A DNA stretch of 16,344 bases from Prevotella sp. CAG:1092 (lineage in GTDB: Bacteria > Bacteroidota > Bacteroidia > Bacteroidales > Bacteroidaceae): assembly GCA_000436915.1 (NCBI GenBank), contig HF994075.1, positions 20,113 through 36,456 of the forward strand, read 5' to 3'. Of the stretch, positions 7,899-14,966 are shown one piece after another. The notes below the pieces were generated by a model. The model did not search any database. It saw only the letters and a program-made list of their open reading frames with translations, and was not told the DNA's origin. The position numbers and the translations under genes are program-made. The first letter of the stretch is position 1. The number at the start of each line of letters is the position of its first letter.

Positions 7899-9737
7899 AT
7901 GAAAAAGATATTTTTATCATTGTTGGCAGTATTGGGAGTATGTATGCTCCCAAGCTGCTCCGACATGTTGGAGTCTGATAGCTCTCGTCAGCTCTTCGAC
8001 AAAGATCTAAACAGCAAGACCGACTCAGTACACTTTGCTTTCGGCATTATGCAGTCTATGCAGCAGTTGGCAGACCAGTATGTGCTTATCGGTGAGATGC
8101 GTGGCGACCTTGTAAAGACTACTGAATATACAGACAACAACCTTCGTAAGCTCGCAGATTTCTCTGCTGATGCTTCAAACAAATATGATTCTGCATACGT
8201 TTACTATCGTGTAATCAACAACTGTAACTACTACATCGCACATCGCGATACAACCCTTATGACAGGTAGTACACTCGTTGCTATGCGTGAGTATGCTGCT
8301 ATCAAGGCTTTCCGTGCTTGGGCTTATTTGCAGTTGGCTCGCACCTATGGTAAGGTTCCATTCTTTACAGAACCTCTTACTACAATCTCTCAGATTAATA
8401 GCAGTAACTATCCAGAGCTCGACATTAATGGTATCGTAGCTGAGCTTGCTCCAGACCTTGAGCAGTATACAGGCTATAAGGTTCCTGACTATGGAACTCC
8501 AGACATTGGTAAGACCAACTGGGGAGAGAGCAAGAAGATGTTGACTATCTTCTGCTTTATACCTGTTGACGTTATCCTCGGTGAAATGTATCTTGAGACA
8601 GAGCAGTTTGATAAGGCTGCTTCTCACTATACAACATATCTTACAAAGGTTGCTACAAATAATTATAAGTATGTAGGTAATTATTCTGAGAGCTTCAAGG
8701 AATATAACAAGCAACAAGCATTGTTCGTACCTTCTGATATGGATCTGTCTGGAACACATGTAACCTGGTTCACTAACATTTTCAAAAACAATGCTGTCTA
8801 CGACTATGTTTCTTATATCCCAATGGCAGTAAACAGCTTGCGCGGTACCACAAGTATGTTGCCAGAATACTTCGGTAACAACTATTATGGCACTGACAAA
8901 AATGAATTGCAGATGGATGAGATTCAGATTATGCCTTCAAAGGAATACTGGGCAATCTCAGATAGTTGCGACTACTACTACTATCGTAGCGTTACTGGCG
9001 GTTTGAAGCAGCAGTATGTTGGTGGTATCAAGTGGGGTGATATGCGTTCTTCTACTTCTATCACACTCGGTACAAAGGCTGACTCTACAAAGCAATGGAT
9101 AAAGAAGTATAATGCAGCTAACGTGATGCTATATCGTACATCTACTATTTATCTCCACCTTGCAGAGGCTTTCAACCGCTTAGGTCATCCTGATGCAGCA
9201 TTCGCAATATTGAAGGATGGTATCACAGAAGCTTTGCTTGATACCACTCGTACTTACATCACAGACGATACTCGCAATATGCTTCAGACAACATATCCAT
9301 TCCTCTCAGACGAGAATCGATCGTTGTTCCCTGCTGCATCTTCATCAATAATCGATTTGGGAACCAACTATGGTATCCATTCACATGGTAGCGGTGTAAC
9401 AGGTGATGGTAACTATCCTGGTCGCTCCCCATATCAGCTTGATACTATAGTTGGTATGAAGATGAAGAAGATTGCAGATATGTACAATGTTTCTGTTGGT
9501 GCAACAAAGGCCGATAGCATCAATGCAATGGAGGATGTCCTCTGTGACGAGTATGCTCTTGAGCTTGCTTTCGAGGGTACACGTTGGTACGACCTCATGC
9601 GTTTGGCTCGTCATAAGAACAAGGCTGGTCTCTATGGTGCCGACTTCGGTGGCAGATGGCTTGCACGCAAGTTGATGTATAAGAATCCTACTAAGGATTT
9701 GACAGACCCTAACAACTGGTATTTACCATTTAAGTAA
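7899..9737 (+). CDS. SusD/RagB-like outer-membrane lipoprotein (complete)
   Basis: This is a 612-residue SusD-family lipoprotein paired with the SusC-like gene 20 bases upstream. The signal peptide ends in LPSC (Cys20 lipidated), followed by SDMLESDSSRQLF, typical of SusD mature N-termini. YAAIKAFRAWAYLQLARTYGKVPFF (about residues 132-156) is the TPR-type helical signature of the family. The helix TSTIYLHLAEAFNRLG and the segment CDEYALELAFEGTRWYDLMRLA (about 549-570) are the C-terminal signatures. The end NNWYLPFK is shorter than the common LPIP...E...NP.L.QNPGY ending, so this is a variant subgroup and differs from the SusD-like protein at the window start. It is the last gene of the operon: a hairpin terminator begins 31 bases after the stop. 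It should bind ligand at the cell surface and close over the SusC barrel; which ligand cannot be read from sequence. Confidence 0.95.
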   Translation: MKKIFLSLLAVLGVCMLPSCSDMLESDSSRQLFDKDLNSKTDSVHFAFGIMQSMQQLADQYVLIGEMRGDLVKTTEYTDNNLRKLADFSADASNKYDSAYVYYRVINNCNYYIAHRDTTLMTGSTLVAMREYAAIKAFRAWAYLQLARTYGKVPFFTEPLTTISQINSSNYPELDINGIVAELAPDLEQYTGYKVPDYGTPDIGKTNWGESKKMLTIFCFIPVDVILGEMYLETEQFDKAASHYTTYLTKVATNNYKYVGNYSESFKEYNKQQALFVPSDMDLSGTHVTWFTNIFKNNAVYDYVSYIPMAVNSLRGTTSMLPEYFGNNYYGTDKNELQMDEIQIMPSKEYWAISDSCDYYYYRSVTGGLKQQYVGGIKWGDMRSSTSITLGTKADSTKQWIKKYNAANVMLYRTSTIYLHLAEAFNRLGHPDAAFAILKDGITEALLDTTRTYITDDTRNMLQTTYPFLSDENRSLFPAASSSIIDLGTNYGIHSHGSGVTGDGNYPGRSPYQLDTIVGMKMKKIADMYNVSVGATKADSINAMEDVLCDEYALELAFEGTRWYDLMRLARHKNKAGLYGADFGGRWLARKLMYKNPTKDLTDPNNWYLPFK

Positions 9738-9768
9738 GAGAATAACTACTTACTGATAATATGTTATT

Positions 9769-9803
9769 AAAGGAGCATATCAATCACGATATGCTCCTTT
9801 TTT
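9769..9803 (+). terminator. Rho-independent terminator of the SusCD/fasciclin operon
   Basis: A perfect 12-bp inverted repeat, AAAGGAGCATAT and ATATGCTCCTTT, encloses an 8-nt loop and runs into six T. It lies 31 bases after the stop of the SusD-like gene and before the next promoter, so it separates two transcription units. The A-rich left edge could allow weak function on the other strand too. Confidence 0.9.
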
Positions 9804-9815
9804 AATTTCTATTTC

Positions 9816-9846
9816 TTCGTTTTTTCAATAATTATTATTACTTTTG
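9816..9846 (+). promoter_or_regulatory. Bacteroidota-type promoter for the MG2-like protein / regulator unit
   Basis: TACTTTTG (9839-9846) matches the -7 consensus TAnnTTTG exactly. Nineteen bases upstream is TTCG (9816-9819), three of four matches to the -33 TTTG. It follows directly after the terminator and precedes the ATG at 9874 by 27 bases, giving a leader of about 20 nt. Promoter position is inferred from consensus only. Confidence 0.65.
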
Positions 9847-9873
9847 TAGCATTATTATCAAAATCTTACCAAT

Positions 9874-12636
9874 ATGAAACCTATATTACCAAACAATATA
9901 TGGTCATGCCTTTTGTGCATGATGATGTCGATGCTATCTCTTACTACTGCTAAAGCCGATGCTTTGGATAGTTTGCAGACTTTATTGCAAACCAAGGTAC
10001 AAGTGCAAGAGAAAGTATATGTACAGACTGATAATAACTGCTATTTTGTTGGTGACACTCTATGGTATAAGGCTTTCGTGCTTCGTGCTGATGATAACAA
10101 ACCTACCAATATGAGTAAACTGCTATATGTGGAATTGTTGTCTCCAGATGGTGTTGTGGTAGAGCGCCAACGCATTGTGGTAAGCAGTAAGGGAGTAACA
10201 TGCGGACAGTTTGCTCTTCAGGATAGTCTATATAGTGGATATTACGAGCTTAGAGCTTACACCCGTTGGATGCTTAACTTTAATGTTACCCATCGTGACT
10301 ATACTCGCGACGATAAGCACCTTTTCTATAGCAATAGCATGGCTCAAGACTTCTTCCGCGAATGGGATGGTCTGTATTCGCGCGTGCTTCCTATCTTCAG
10401 TAAGCCTAAACAGAAAGGCAACTATGAAGGTAAATATATGTATGGCAGACCAAAACAGGAGGTAGAGTTTGTAGAGAAACCTAAGTTGAAGGTGAGATTC
10501 TATCCAGAAGGAGGAACACTTCTTGAAGGTGTGCAGAATAGAGTGGCTTTCGATATCTGTGATAATGATGGTCAGGCTTTGCAGATATCAGGTTCTCTTG
10601 ATGATGGCACAAAGCTACAGCCTACCTATATGGGACGAGGTACATTCCTTGTTACTCCTAATGGTCAGAAAGCAACATTCAGATGGAATGGTAAAGACTG
10701 GACTTTTAAGTTGCCTAAATCCCAGGATGAGGGTGTAGCCTTGGTATTAGACAAAGGCAAAGCTAAGTGGACGAGTAGGGGAGTAAACGTGGCTGCATAC
10801 GCTGTGATGTGTAGAGGCAGACTATGTCTTTTCGAGCGTACTTCTGCTACTACCGCCTCTTTGGCAATGGATAAGTTGCCTTCGGGTGTTAACGAACTTA
10901 TGCTTCTTGATGCAGATGCTAAGGTGTTGGCATCACGACTATTCTTTGTTAATCATGATGATAAAGTGAAGAAGGTCAGCGTGAAGACCGACAAGATGGA
11001 ATATAAGCCTTTTGAACCAATAAATCTTGAAGTTAAAGGCGCAGAACCAAAAATGCCTTTCGCTATCTCTATTCGTGATGCCCGTACTGATGATACTTCA
11101 TACGATGATGGCAATATGATGACAGAGATGCTACTCTGTTCCGACCTTAAAGGATTTGTAGCTTCGCCAGCATATTATTTTGAAAGTAATGATGACGCTC
11201 ATACCAAAGCGCTCGACAATCTGCTAATGGTGCAAGGTTGGCGTAGATATCAGCGTGTGCCAATATTGAGATACCGTCCTGAGGTAACTCTCACATATGA
11301 AGGTACTGTAAACAAGATGTTGGGAGTAGATATGCTTACTCTCAACGATATAGAGGGTCTTGATAACAAAGTTAGTGTAGCTGCAGAAGCAATTAAAAAA
11401 GCAGAAGAAGCAGTTAGCGAAGGTGGTGTTACGATGAGCGGTGAGAGCGCTACTGCTAATGCTGCTAACGATGAAAGCAATGCTAAGGCTGCTGATGAAG
11501 CATCGAAAGAAACTTCTGAAACTCCTCAAGATGGATTAGTTGAAGAAACTGTTGAAACATATTTAGGAGTAAACCATGGAACCTTGAAGAAGGAAGTACT
11601 TGTGGAGGCAGAGATAAGTAAAGACGGAATGGTGGCAGGAGGTGTACAGAAAACTGTCAATAATGGTCGCTTCGTCTTTGAATTGCCTCCTTTCTATGGT
11701 AAGGCAATATTATTTGTAAAGGCATATAATGAGAAAGACTCTGTGAAGAAGTCTATGGAAAGAGGAAAGGATAAACGCCGTTTCGACGAAGAGTCTTATC
11801 CTGATTTCTATGTCAAGCAAGAGTTGTTCTTCCCTGTGTTTGCTCATTCCTATTCGTGGTATCAAACTCATCAGCCAGAATGGCGTAACCTTTTACTCGA
11901 TGATGCAACCTTAAAGGAATTATCGAAAATGGAAAGCGATCATACCTTGTCTACAGTAAAAGTTGATGCCAAACGTCGTAGTCGCCGAGCTGTCGACTTC
12001 TCAAAGCCTGCCTACGTCATTGATGCCTACGACCTGTATAACGAAGCTACCGATCGTGGTTTGTCTTGGGGTGTGCCTAATATGGGCGAATTCCCAAAGA
12101 TAGCTTGTTTTACTGTTTATGGTAATATGAACAGATTTCGCGATTATAATATCCGGGCATTTTTCGATGATGGATATGTATTCTATCAGAATTATAGTGG
12201 TCATCTTGATAATGTTAAAAATAGGAGCAATGCGGTAGTATTCAATAATCTGCACTTAAAGCGTTTGGATAAGTTCCGCTTCTATACCGACTACGAACCT
12301 CGCAATCCTGAAGATCGTCATACCGAAGCCTTAAATACTGAGGATGTCAATATGATGTATCAGCTATTGCCAGACGATGGCACACGCTATACTTATCGCG
12401 ACCGTAGATATCTCTTTGATGGTTTTGCTGAGCCAGAGAAGTTCTATACGCCAGATTATTCTAAGGCTAAGCCTGCTAATCAGAAGGACTATCGCCGCAC
12501 ATTATATTGGAACCCAAATGCCATGCCTGATGATGATGGCAACTTCAACGTTACCGTCTACAATAATAGTAGAGATACGAGGGTTAAGACTTCTGTAGCA
12601 GGAGTTACCAATGATGGCAAGTTCTTAGTGGAATAA
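9874..12636 (+). CDS. Exported MG2-like (macroglobulin-type) envelope protein of unknown function
   Basis: This is a 920-residue secreted protein. A signal peptide ends about AKA|DA (residue 28) and no lipobox Cys is placed at the cleavage site. Residues about 46-135 resemble the MG2 domain of bacterial alpha-2-macroglobulin-like proteins: EKVYVQTDNNCYFVGDTLWYKAFVL, then GQFALQDSLYSGYYELRAYT. Then come KLKVRFYPEGGTLLEGVQNRVAF (about 204-226) and LLMVQGWRRY (450-459), both recurrent in a large Bacteroidota family often named MG2 or TonB-plug-like proteins. The C-terminus (RRYLFDGFAEPEKFYTPDYS, then YRRTLYWNP, and GNFNVTVYNNS) is also typical of that family. The thioester CGEQ motif of true macroglobulins is absent, so protease trapping by that chemistry is unlikely. 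An Ala/Glu/Ser-rich low-complexity stretch spans about 501-562. Location is probably periplasm or outer membrane. The regulator gene follows after 44 bases without an obvious promoter, so the two are probably co-transcribed. Function is unknown. Confidence 0.82.
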   Translation: MKPILPNNIWSCLLCMMMSMLSLTTAKADALDSLQTLLQTKVQVQEKVYVQTDNNCYFVGDTLWYKAFVLRADDNKPTNMSKLLYVELLSPDGVVVERQRIVVSSKGVTCGQFALQDSLYSGYYELRAYTRWMLNFNVTHRDYTRDDKHLFYSNSMAQDFFREWDGLYSRVLPIFSKPKQKGNYEGKYMYGRPKQEVEFVEKPKLKVRFYPEGGTLLEGVQNRVAFDICDNDGQALQISGSLDDGTKLQPTYMGRGTFLVTPNGQKATFRWNGKDWTFKLPKSQDEGVALVLDKGKAKWTSRGVNVAAYAVMCRGRLCLFERTSATTASLAMDKLPSGVNELMLLDADAKVLASRLFFVNHDDKVKKVSVKTDKMEYKPFEPINLEVKGAEPKMPFAISIRDARTDDTSYDDGNMMTEMLLCSDLKGFVASPAYYFESNDDAHTKALDNLLMVQGWRRYQRVPILRYRPEVTLTYEGTVNKMLGVDMLTLNDIEGLDNKVSVAAEAIKKAEEAVSEGGVTMSGESATANAANDESNAKAADEASKETSETPQDGLVEETVETYLGVNHGTLKKEVLVEAEISKDGMVAGGVQKTVNNGRFVFELPPFYGKAILFVKAYNEKDSVKKSMERGKDKRRFDEESYPDFYVKQELFFPVFAHSYSWYQTHQPEWRNLLLDDATLKELSKMESDHTLSTVKVDAKRRSRRAVDFSKPAYVIDAYDLYNEATDRGLSWGVPNMGEFPKIACFTVYGNMNRFRDYNIRAFFDDGYVFYQNYSGHLDNVKNRSNAVVFNNLHLKRLDKFRFYTDYEPRNPEDRHTEALNTEDVNMMYQLLPDDGTRYTYRDRRYLFDGFAEPEKFYTPDYSKAKPANQKDYRRTLYWNPNAMPDDDGNFNVTVYNNSRDTRVKTSVAGVTNDGKFLVE

Positions 12637-12680
12637 CGATACGAAATTGATTTAGTCAACTACTAACTATAATAGACGGA

Positions 12681-14423
12681 ATGATAAAAAAGAGTTTTTT
12701 ACGGAGAGGTATAGAATATATTCTACTACTGCTTCTTGCAATATTTGTGGCGTCGTGTGGTGTAAGAAATAAGAATAGCCAAGTGTATTCTACTCCAAAA
12801 GAAAAGGAGGTAACTCTTCTTCGGAAAATAACAACCATATATATTGATAAGCCTAAGAAAGCTCTGCAGATGCTTGATTCTGCAGAGCAACACAGGCTGA
12901 TACCTATAGAAGAAATACAAAACCTTAGGGCTATGTCGTATTTCTATGGACTTGATAATCCCCAAAAAGCTTTGGAATGTGCTAATAAAGGCTATTCCAA
13001 CGCAATTGAAAATGTAGATACCTTAGCTCAGCTCAATAGCCTGAAGGTGTTGGTTACTGTCTATTATATGCAAAGCCATTATACAGAAGTGATAATCAAG
13101 TCGAATGAAGCTATAGAACTTGCACTAAAAATTAAAGATAAAGAGTCTGTGGCTTTCTTCTATATGGCTTTAGGAAGTGCAAAGTCAGAGATAGACAACT
13201 TAAATGATGCTTTAGACTATCTGAACAAAAGTATTGAGATATACCAGACTATTGTTGAAGATAGCGCAAGATGGGCTACTTATGACAATATGCTATATGC
13301 CTTGACTAAGCAAGTTGATGTGTATGCAAGTAATCGTTTTTACGATAAGGCAGTTTCGTTAATTCCACGATGCCAGGCTTTGTTAGACTATCTTAAAAAG
13401 TCTGATTCTGCCACCATAGGTCTTAATGATATTCGTGAAGCCGAACTAATGGCAGCATGCTCGAAGGCTTATTATGGTGCTGGTGAAACCAAGAAGGCAG
13501 AGAAATGCTATGAGAAGTTGAGACTAACAAAATATGGTAATACAGATCATGGAATAGCCCTTGCTGTACCATATCTCGTATACTCTGGACAGTATGCTGA
13601 AGCCCTTAGATGTATAAAGATTAAGAAAAAGCATATGCAGGAGTGTCATAGTATTGTTACCTATTATTATAATAAGGTGTTGCTCCGCAATGAGTTTAAG
13701 TGCTATTATCATCTTAATATGTATAAGGAGGCTTCTTTTTCAGCTAACGAAAATATGGTTATGGCAGATAGTCTTAGAGCAAGAGAGAAGAAAGACTATG
13801 TGAGGACGGTTAAGAAAGTATTTGCCGATAGAGATATACAACTCCAGCTTATAAAGCATGAACAAAAGGCTGAGACCAGCCAGATTGTTATTCTCTTAGC
13901 AACGATTCTTGTAGTAGCCCTTGGTTTGCTGTTGGCAATATCAATAAGATATAATAATATTCTAAGACGTAAAGATAGGGCTAATCTTGCAACTATGGAG
14001 GAGTTGCGTAAGCTTTATAACGAGCGTACTCGTCAACATACAGATATCATAGCGGTTGATGAAAACGAGGATGATGACGAAGACCGAAAGATGTTTGTGG
14101 TGATATACAACGAGATAATAACTCGTAAGCTATATCTGAAGCCAGGCTTTAGTCGTGATGATGCAATATCTATAGTACCTATGAGCATGAAGCAGTTCTC
14201 GGCTCTGTTCCAAAAGTATTCTACAGGTTTTGTATCATTCGTCAATAACTTGCGTCTTGAACATTCGTTAGAGCTTATACGTAGCAACCAAGAATATACT
14301 ATAGAAGGTATTGCTTTGGATAGTGGATTCTCTAATCGTCAGACTTTCCATCGACTCTTTGTAGAGAAGTATGGAATGACACCAACGGAATATAAACGAT
14401 TGCTTAATGCAGAAAATACCTAA
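12681..14423 (+). CDS. Membrane-anchored TPR-AraC transcription regulator
   Basis: This is a 580-residue protein that joins an envelope sensor part to a DNA-binding part. Residues 1-25 are a hydrophobic signal ending in a lipobox-like VASC (Cys26). Residues about 45-370 are helical repeats of TPR type: PKKALQMLDSAE, NPQKALECANKGY, NLNDALDYLNKSIEIYQ, GETKKAEKCYEKL, GQYAEALRCI. A single transmembrane helix lies at about 401-423 (QIVILLATILVVALGLLLAI), followed by Arg/Lys-rich residues and a coiled-coil-like segment, then an acidic linker (about 459-469). Residues about 478-576 form an AraC/XylS-type helix-turn-helix domain, with MSMKQFSALFQKYSTG and the signature IEGIALDSGFSNRQTFHRLFVEKYGMTPTEYK. 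Topology should be periplasmic TPR and cytoplasmic HTH. No histidine-kinase or receiver domain is present, unlike hybrid two-component PUL regulators. Likely targets are this PUL or the intergenic promoter just downstream, where direct repeats are found; this is an inference. Confidence 0.9.
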   Translation: MIKKSFLRRGIEYILLLLLAIFVASCGVRNKNSQVYSTPKEKEVTLLRKITTIYIDKPKKALQMLDSAEQHRLIPIEEIQNLRAMSYFYGLDNPQKALECANKGYSNAIENVDTLAQLNSLKVLVTVYYMQSHYTEVIIKSNEAIELALKIKDKESVAFFYMALGSAKSEIDNLNDALDYLNKSIEIYQTIVEDSARWATYDNMLYALTKQVDVYASNRFYDKAVSLIPRCQALLDYLKKSDSATIGLNDIREAELMAACSKAYYGAGETKKAEKCYEKLRLTKYGNTDHGIALAVPYLVYSGQYAEALRCIKIKKKHMQECHSIVTYYYNKVLLRNEFKCYYHLNMYKEASFSANENMVMADSLRAREKKDYVRTVKKVFADRDIQLQLIKHEQKAETSQIVILLATILVVALGLLLAISIRYNNILRRKDRANLATMEELRKLYNERTRQHTDIIAVDENEDDDEDRKMFVVIYNEIITRKLYLKPGFSRDDAISIVPMSMKQFSALFQKYSTGFVSFVNNLRLEHSLELIRSNQEYTIEGIALDSGFSNRQTFHRLFVEKYGMTPTEYKRLLNAENT

Positions 14424-14481
14424 CAAAAGGAGATGAGCTTGAATCTTTTTATTAATAGTTTATATCTCGAATTTAAGCTTC

Positions 14482-14490
14482 GGGGGGGGG
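14482..14490. repeat. Homopolymeric tract of nine G
   Basis: Nine consecutive G lie 59 bases after the stop of the regulator, in A/T-rich intergenic sequence. Such tracts are prone to slippage during replication and also to sequencing error. It is far from the nearest promoter match (about 155 bases), so an effect on expression is not obvious. Confidence 0.9.
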
Positions 14491-14515
14491 AAACTGAATA
14501 AAATATGTGGTTTTA

Positions 14516-14550
14516 TGCGTCAAAGGGTAAATAAATACCATTTTTACGCA
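14516..14550. repeat. Imperfect inverted repeat (small hairpin)
   Basis: ATGCGT/ACGCA-type arms flank AAA/TTT and GGTA/TACC arms around a six-base AATAAA loop, giving about 12 pairs with two internal interruptions. There is no T tract directly after it, so it is a poor terminator. It could be a protein-binding site or the 3' structure of the regulator transcript. Support is modest. Confidence 0.35.
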
Positions 14551-14596
14551 ATGAATATATGAGGCATAAGTGACTGATTATTAATGAGTGCCCAAA

Positions 14597-14627
14597 TTGT
14601 TACACTATTTATTTTCTTTTGTTACAC
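14597..14627 (+). promoter_or_regulatory. Candidate operator: two direct repeats of TTGTTACAC, 22 bp apart
   Basis: TTGTTACAC occurs at 14597-14605 and again at 14619-14627, the same way round and 22 bp apart start to start, which is close to two helical turns. Similarity continues a little (TTT and TT at matching offsets). The second copy ends 18 bases before the -33 element of the promoter at 14646. Tandem direct half-sites about two turns apart, abutting a promoter, are the usual layout for AraC-family activators, and the AraC-type regulator gene lies immediately upstream. The link is inferred. Confidence 0.5.
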
Positions 14628-14645
14628 CTTTTTTCCTTGTTTTTA

Positions 14646-14676
14646 TTTGAGTTTAGCAATAAAGGCATTACCTTTG
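14646..14676 (+). promoter_or_regulatory. Full-consensus Bacteroidota promoter
   Basis: TTTG (14646-14649), exactly 19 bases, then TACCTTTG (14669-14676) match the consensus TTTG-N19-21-TAnnTTTG in every defined position. Transcription would begin near 14680-14683. It would produce either a short terminated RNA or the leader of the downstream secreted protein gene. Confidence 0.75.
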
Positions 14677-14681
14677 TAATG

Positions 14682-14857
14682 CTGATAGGGAATACCTTAT
14701 GCTATATTGTTTGACATTATAGTCAGAGATTAATATGGCTCTTATCTCTTACGGAATTTATATCAACTCAAATCTTACATCAAAGGAGACCAAAGAACAA
14801 TACCAGTTTTATCCTACAGCAATAAGTAACTGGTTGTTCTTTGGTCTCCAATTTTTT
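14682..14857 (+). ncRNA. Candidate small RNA or terminating leader (about 175 nt)
   Basis: The segment runs from the predicted start site of a full-consensus promoter to the T tract of a strong hairpin, so a transcript of about 175 nt ending there is predicted. Within it no credible protein gene with a complete reading frame ends before the hairpin; two tiny frames of 11 and 7 codons near the 5' end are unconvincing. PUL-linked intergenic small RNAs are known in Bacteroides, which makes a small RNA plausible. The alternative is a conditional leader of the gene at 14967. I recognise no known RNA family. Confidence 0.45.
14785..14857 (+). terminator. Strong hairpin with T tract (terminator or attenuator)
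   Basis: GGAGACCAAAGAACAA (14785-14800) is a perfect 16-base match to the inverted arm at 14834-14849. After a two-base bulge, CCAGTT (14803-14808) pairs with AACTGG (14828-14833), leaving a 19-base loop. Six T follow at 14852-14857. The stem is unusually long for a simple terminator. It ends the candidate small RNA or attenuates transcription into the next gene; the region after the regulator up to here may also be read through from upstream. Confidence 0.82.
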
Positions 14858-14937
14858 ATTTGGAAGGAAGATTATAAATATTGTTAATGATTTCAGTATT
14901 TCTAAGGTAAAACACTCATTATCTCATTTTTATTGTT

Positions 14938-14945
14938 TATCTTTG
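14938..14945 (+). promoter_or_regulatory. -7 element of a likely promoter for the DUF4450-like gene
   Basis: TATCTTTG matches TAnnTTTG exactly. No TTTG or TTG is found at the expected distance upstream, so the -33 half is missing or replaced by activator contact. A start site about 14950-14952 would leave a leader of about 15 nt for the ATG at 14967 but only 6-8 nt for the ATG at 14958. Confidence 0.5.
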
Positions 14946-14966
14946 TAGCCATAAACAATGCTACTT

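Larger units (their letters stand above)
14424..14957. other. Long intergenic region carrying several regulatory-looking signals
   Basis: There are 534 bases between the regulator and the next gene with no convincing protein gene. In order it holds: a weak hairpin with T-rich arm just after the regulator stop (14425-14450), nine G in a row, an imperfect hairpin (14516-14550), two direct repeats of TTGTTACAC, a full promoter match, a strong terminator-like hairpin and a second -7 element just before the next gene. A 50-codon open frame at 14735-14887 runs through the hairpin and its T tract, which argues against it being real. Confidence 0.8.

Noticed and set aside
9733..9754. Small inverted repeat AGTAAG/CTTACT at the end of the second SusD gene
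   Set aside because: Only 6 bp with a 10-base loop, likely chance; the real terminator follows at 9769.
12648..12674. E. coli-like -35/-10 (TTGATT, TATAAT) before the regulator gene
   Set aside because: The spacing is only 15 bases and Bacteroidota use TTTG/TAnnTTTG elements, none of which is found here.
14425..14480. Possible terminator directly after the regulator (AGAT/ATCT stem, or GAGCTTGAAT/ATTTAAGCTT)
   Set aside because: Both stems rely on G-T pairs or are very short and neither has a proper T tract beyond the stem; too weak to call.
14735..14887. A 50-codon + strand frame in the intergenic region, ending in LFFGLQFFIWKEDYKYC
   Set aside because: It runs through both arms of the terminator-like hairpin and past its T tract, so a terminated transcript would lack the stop codon. 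No family features or leader support it.
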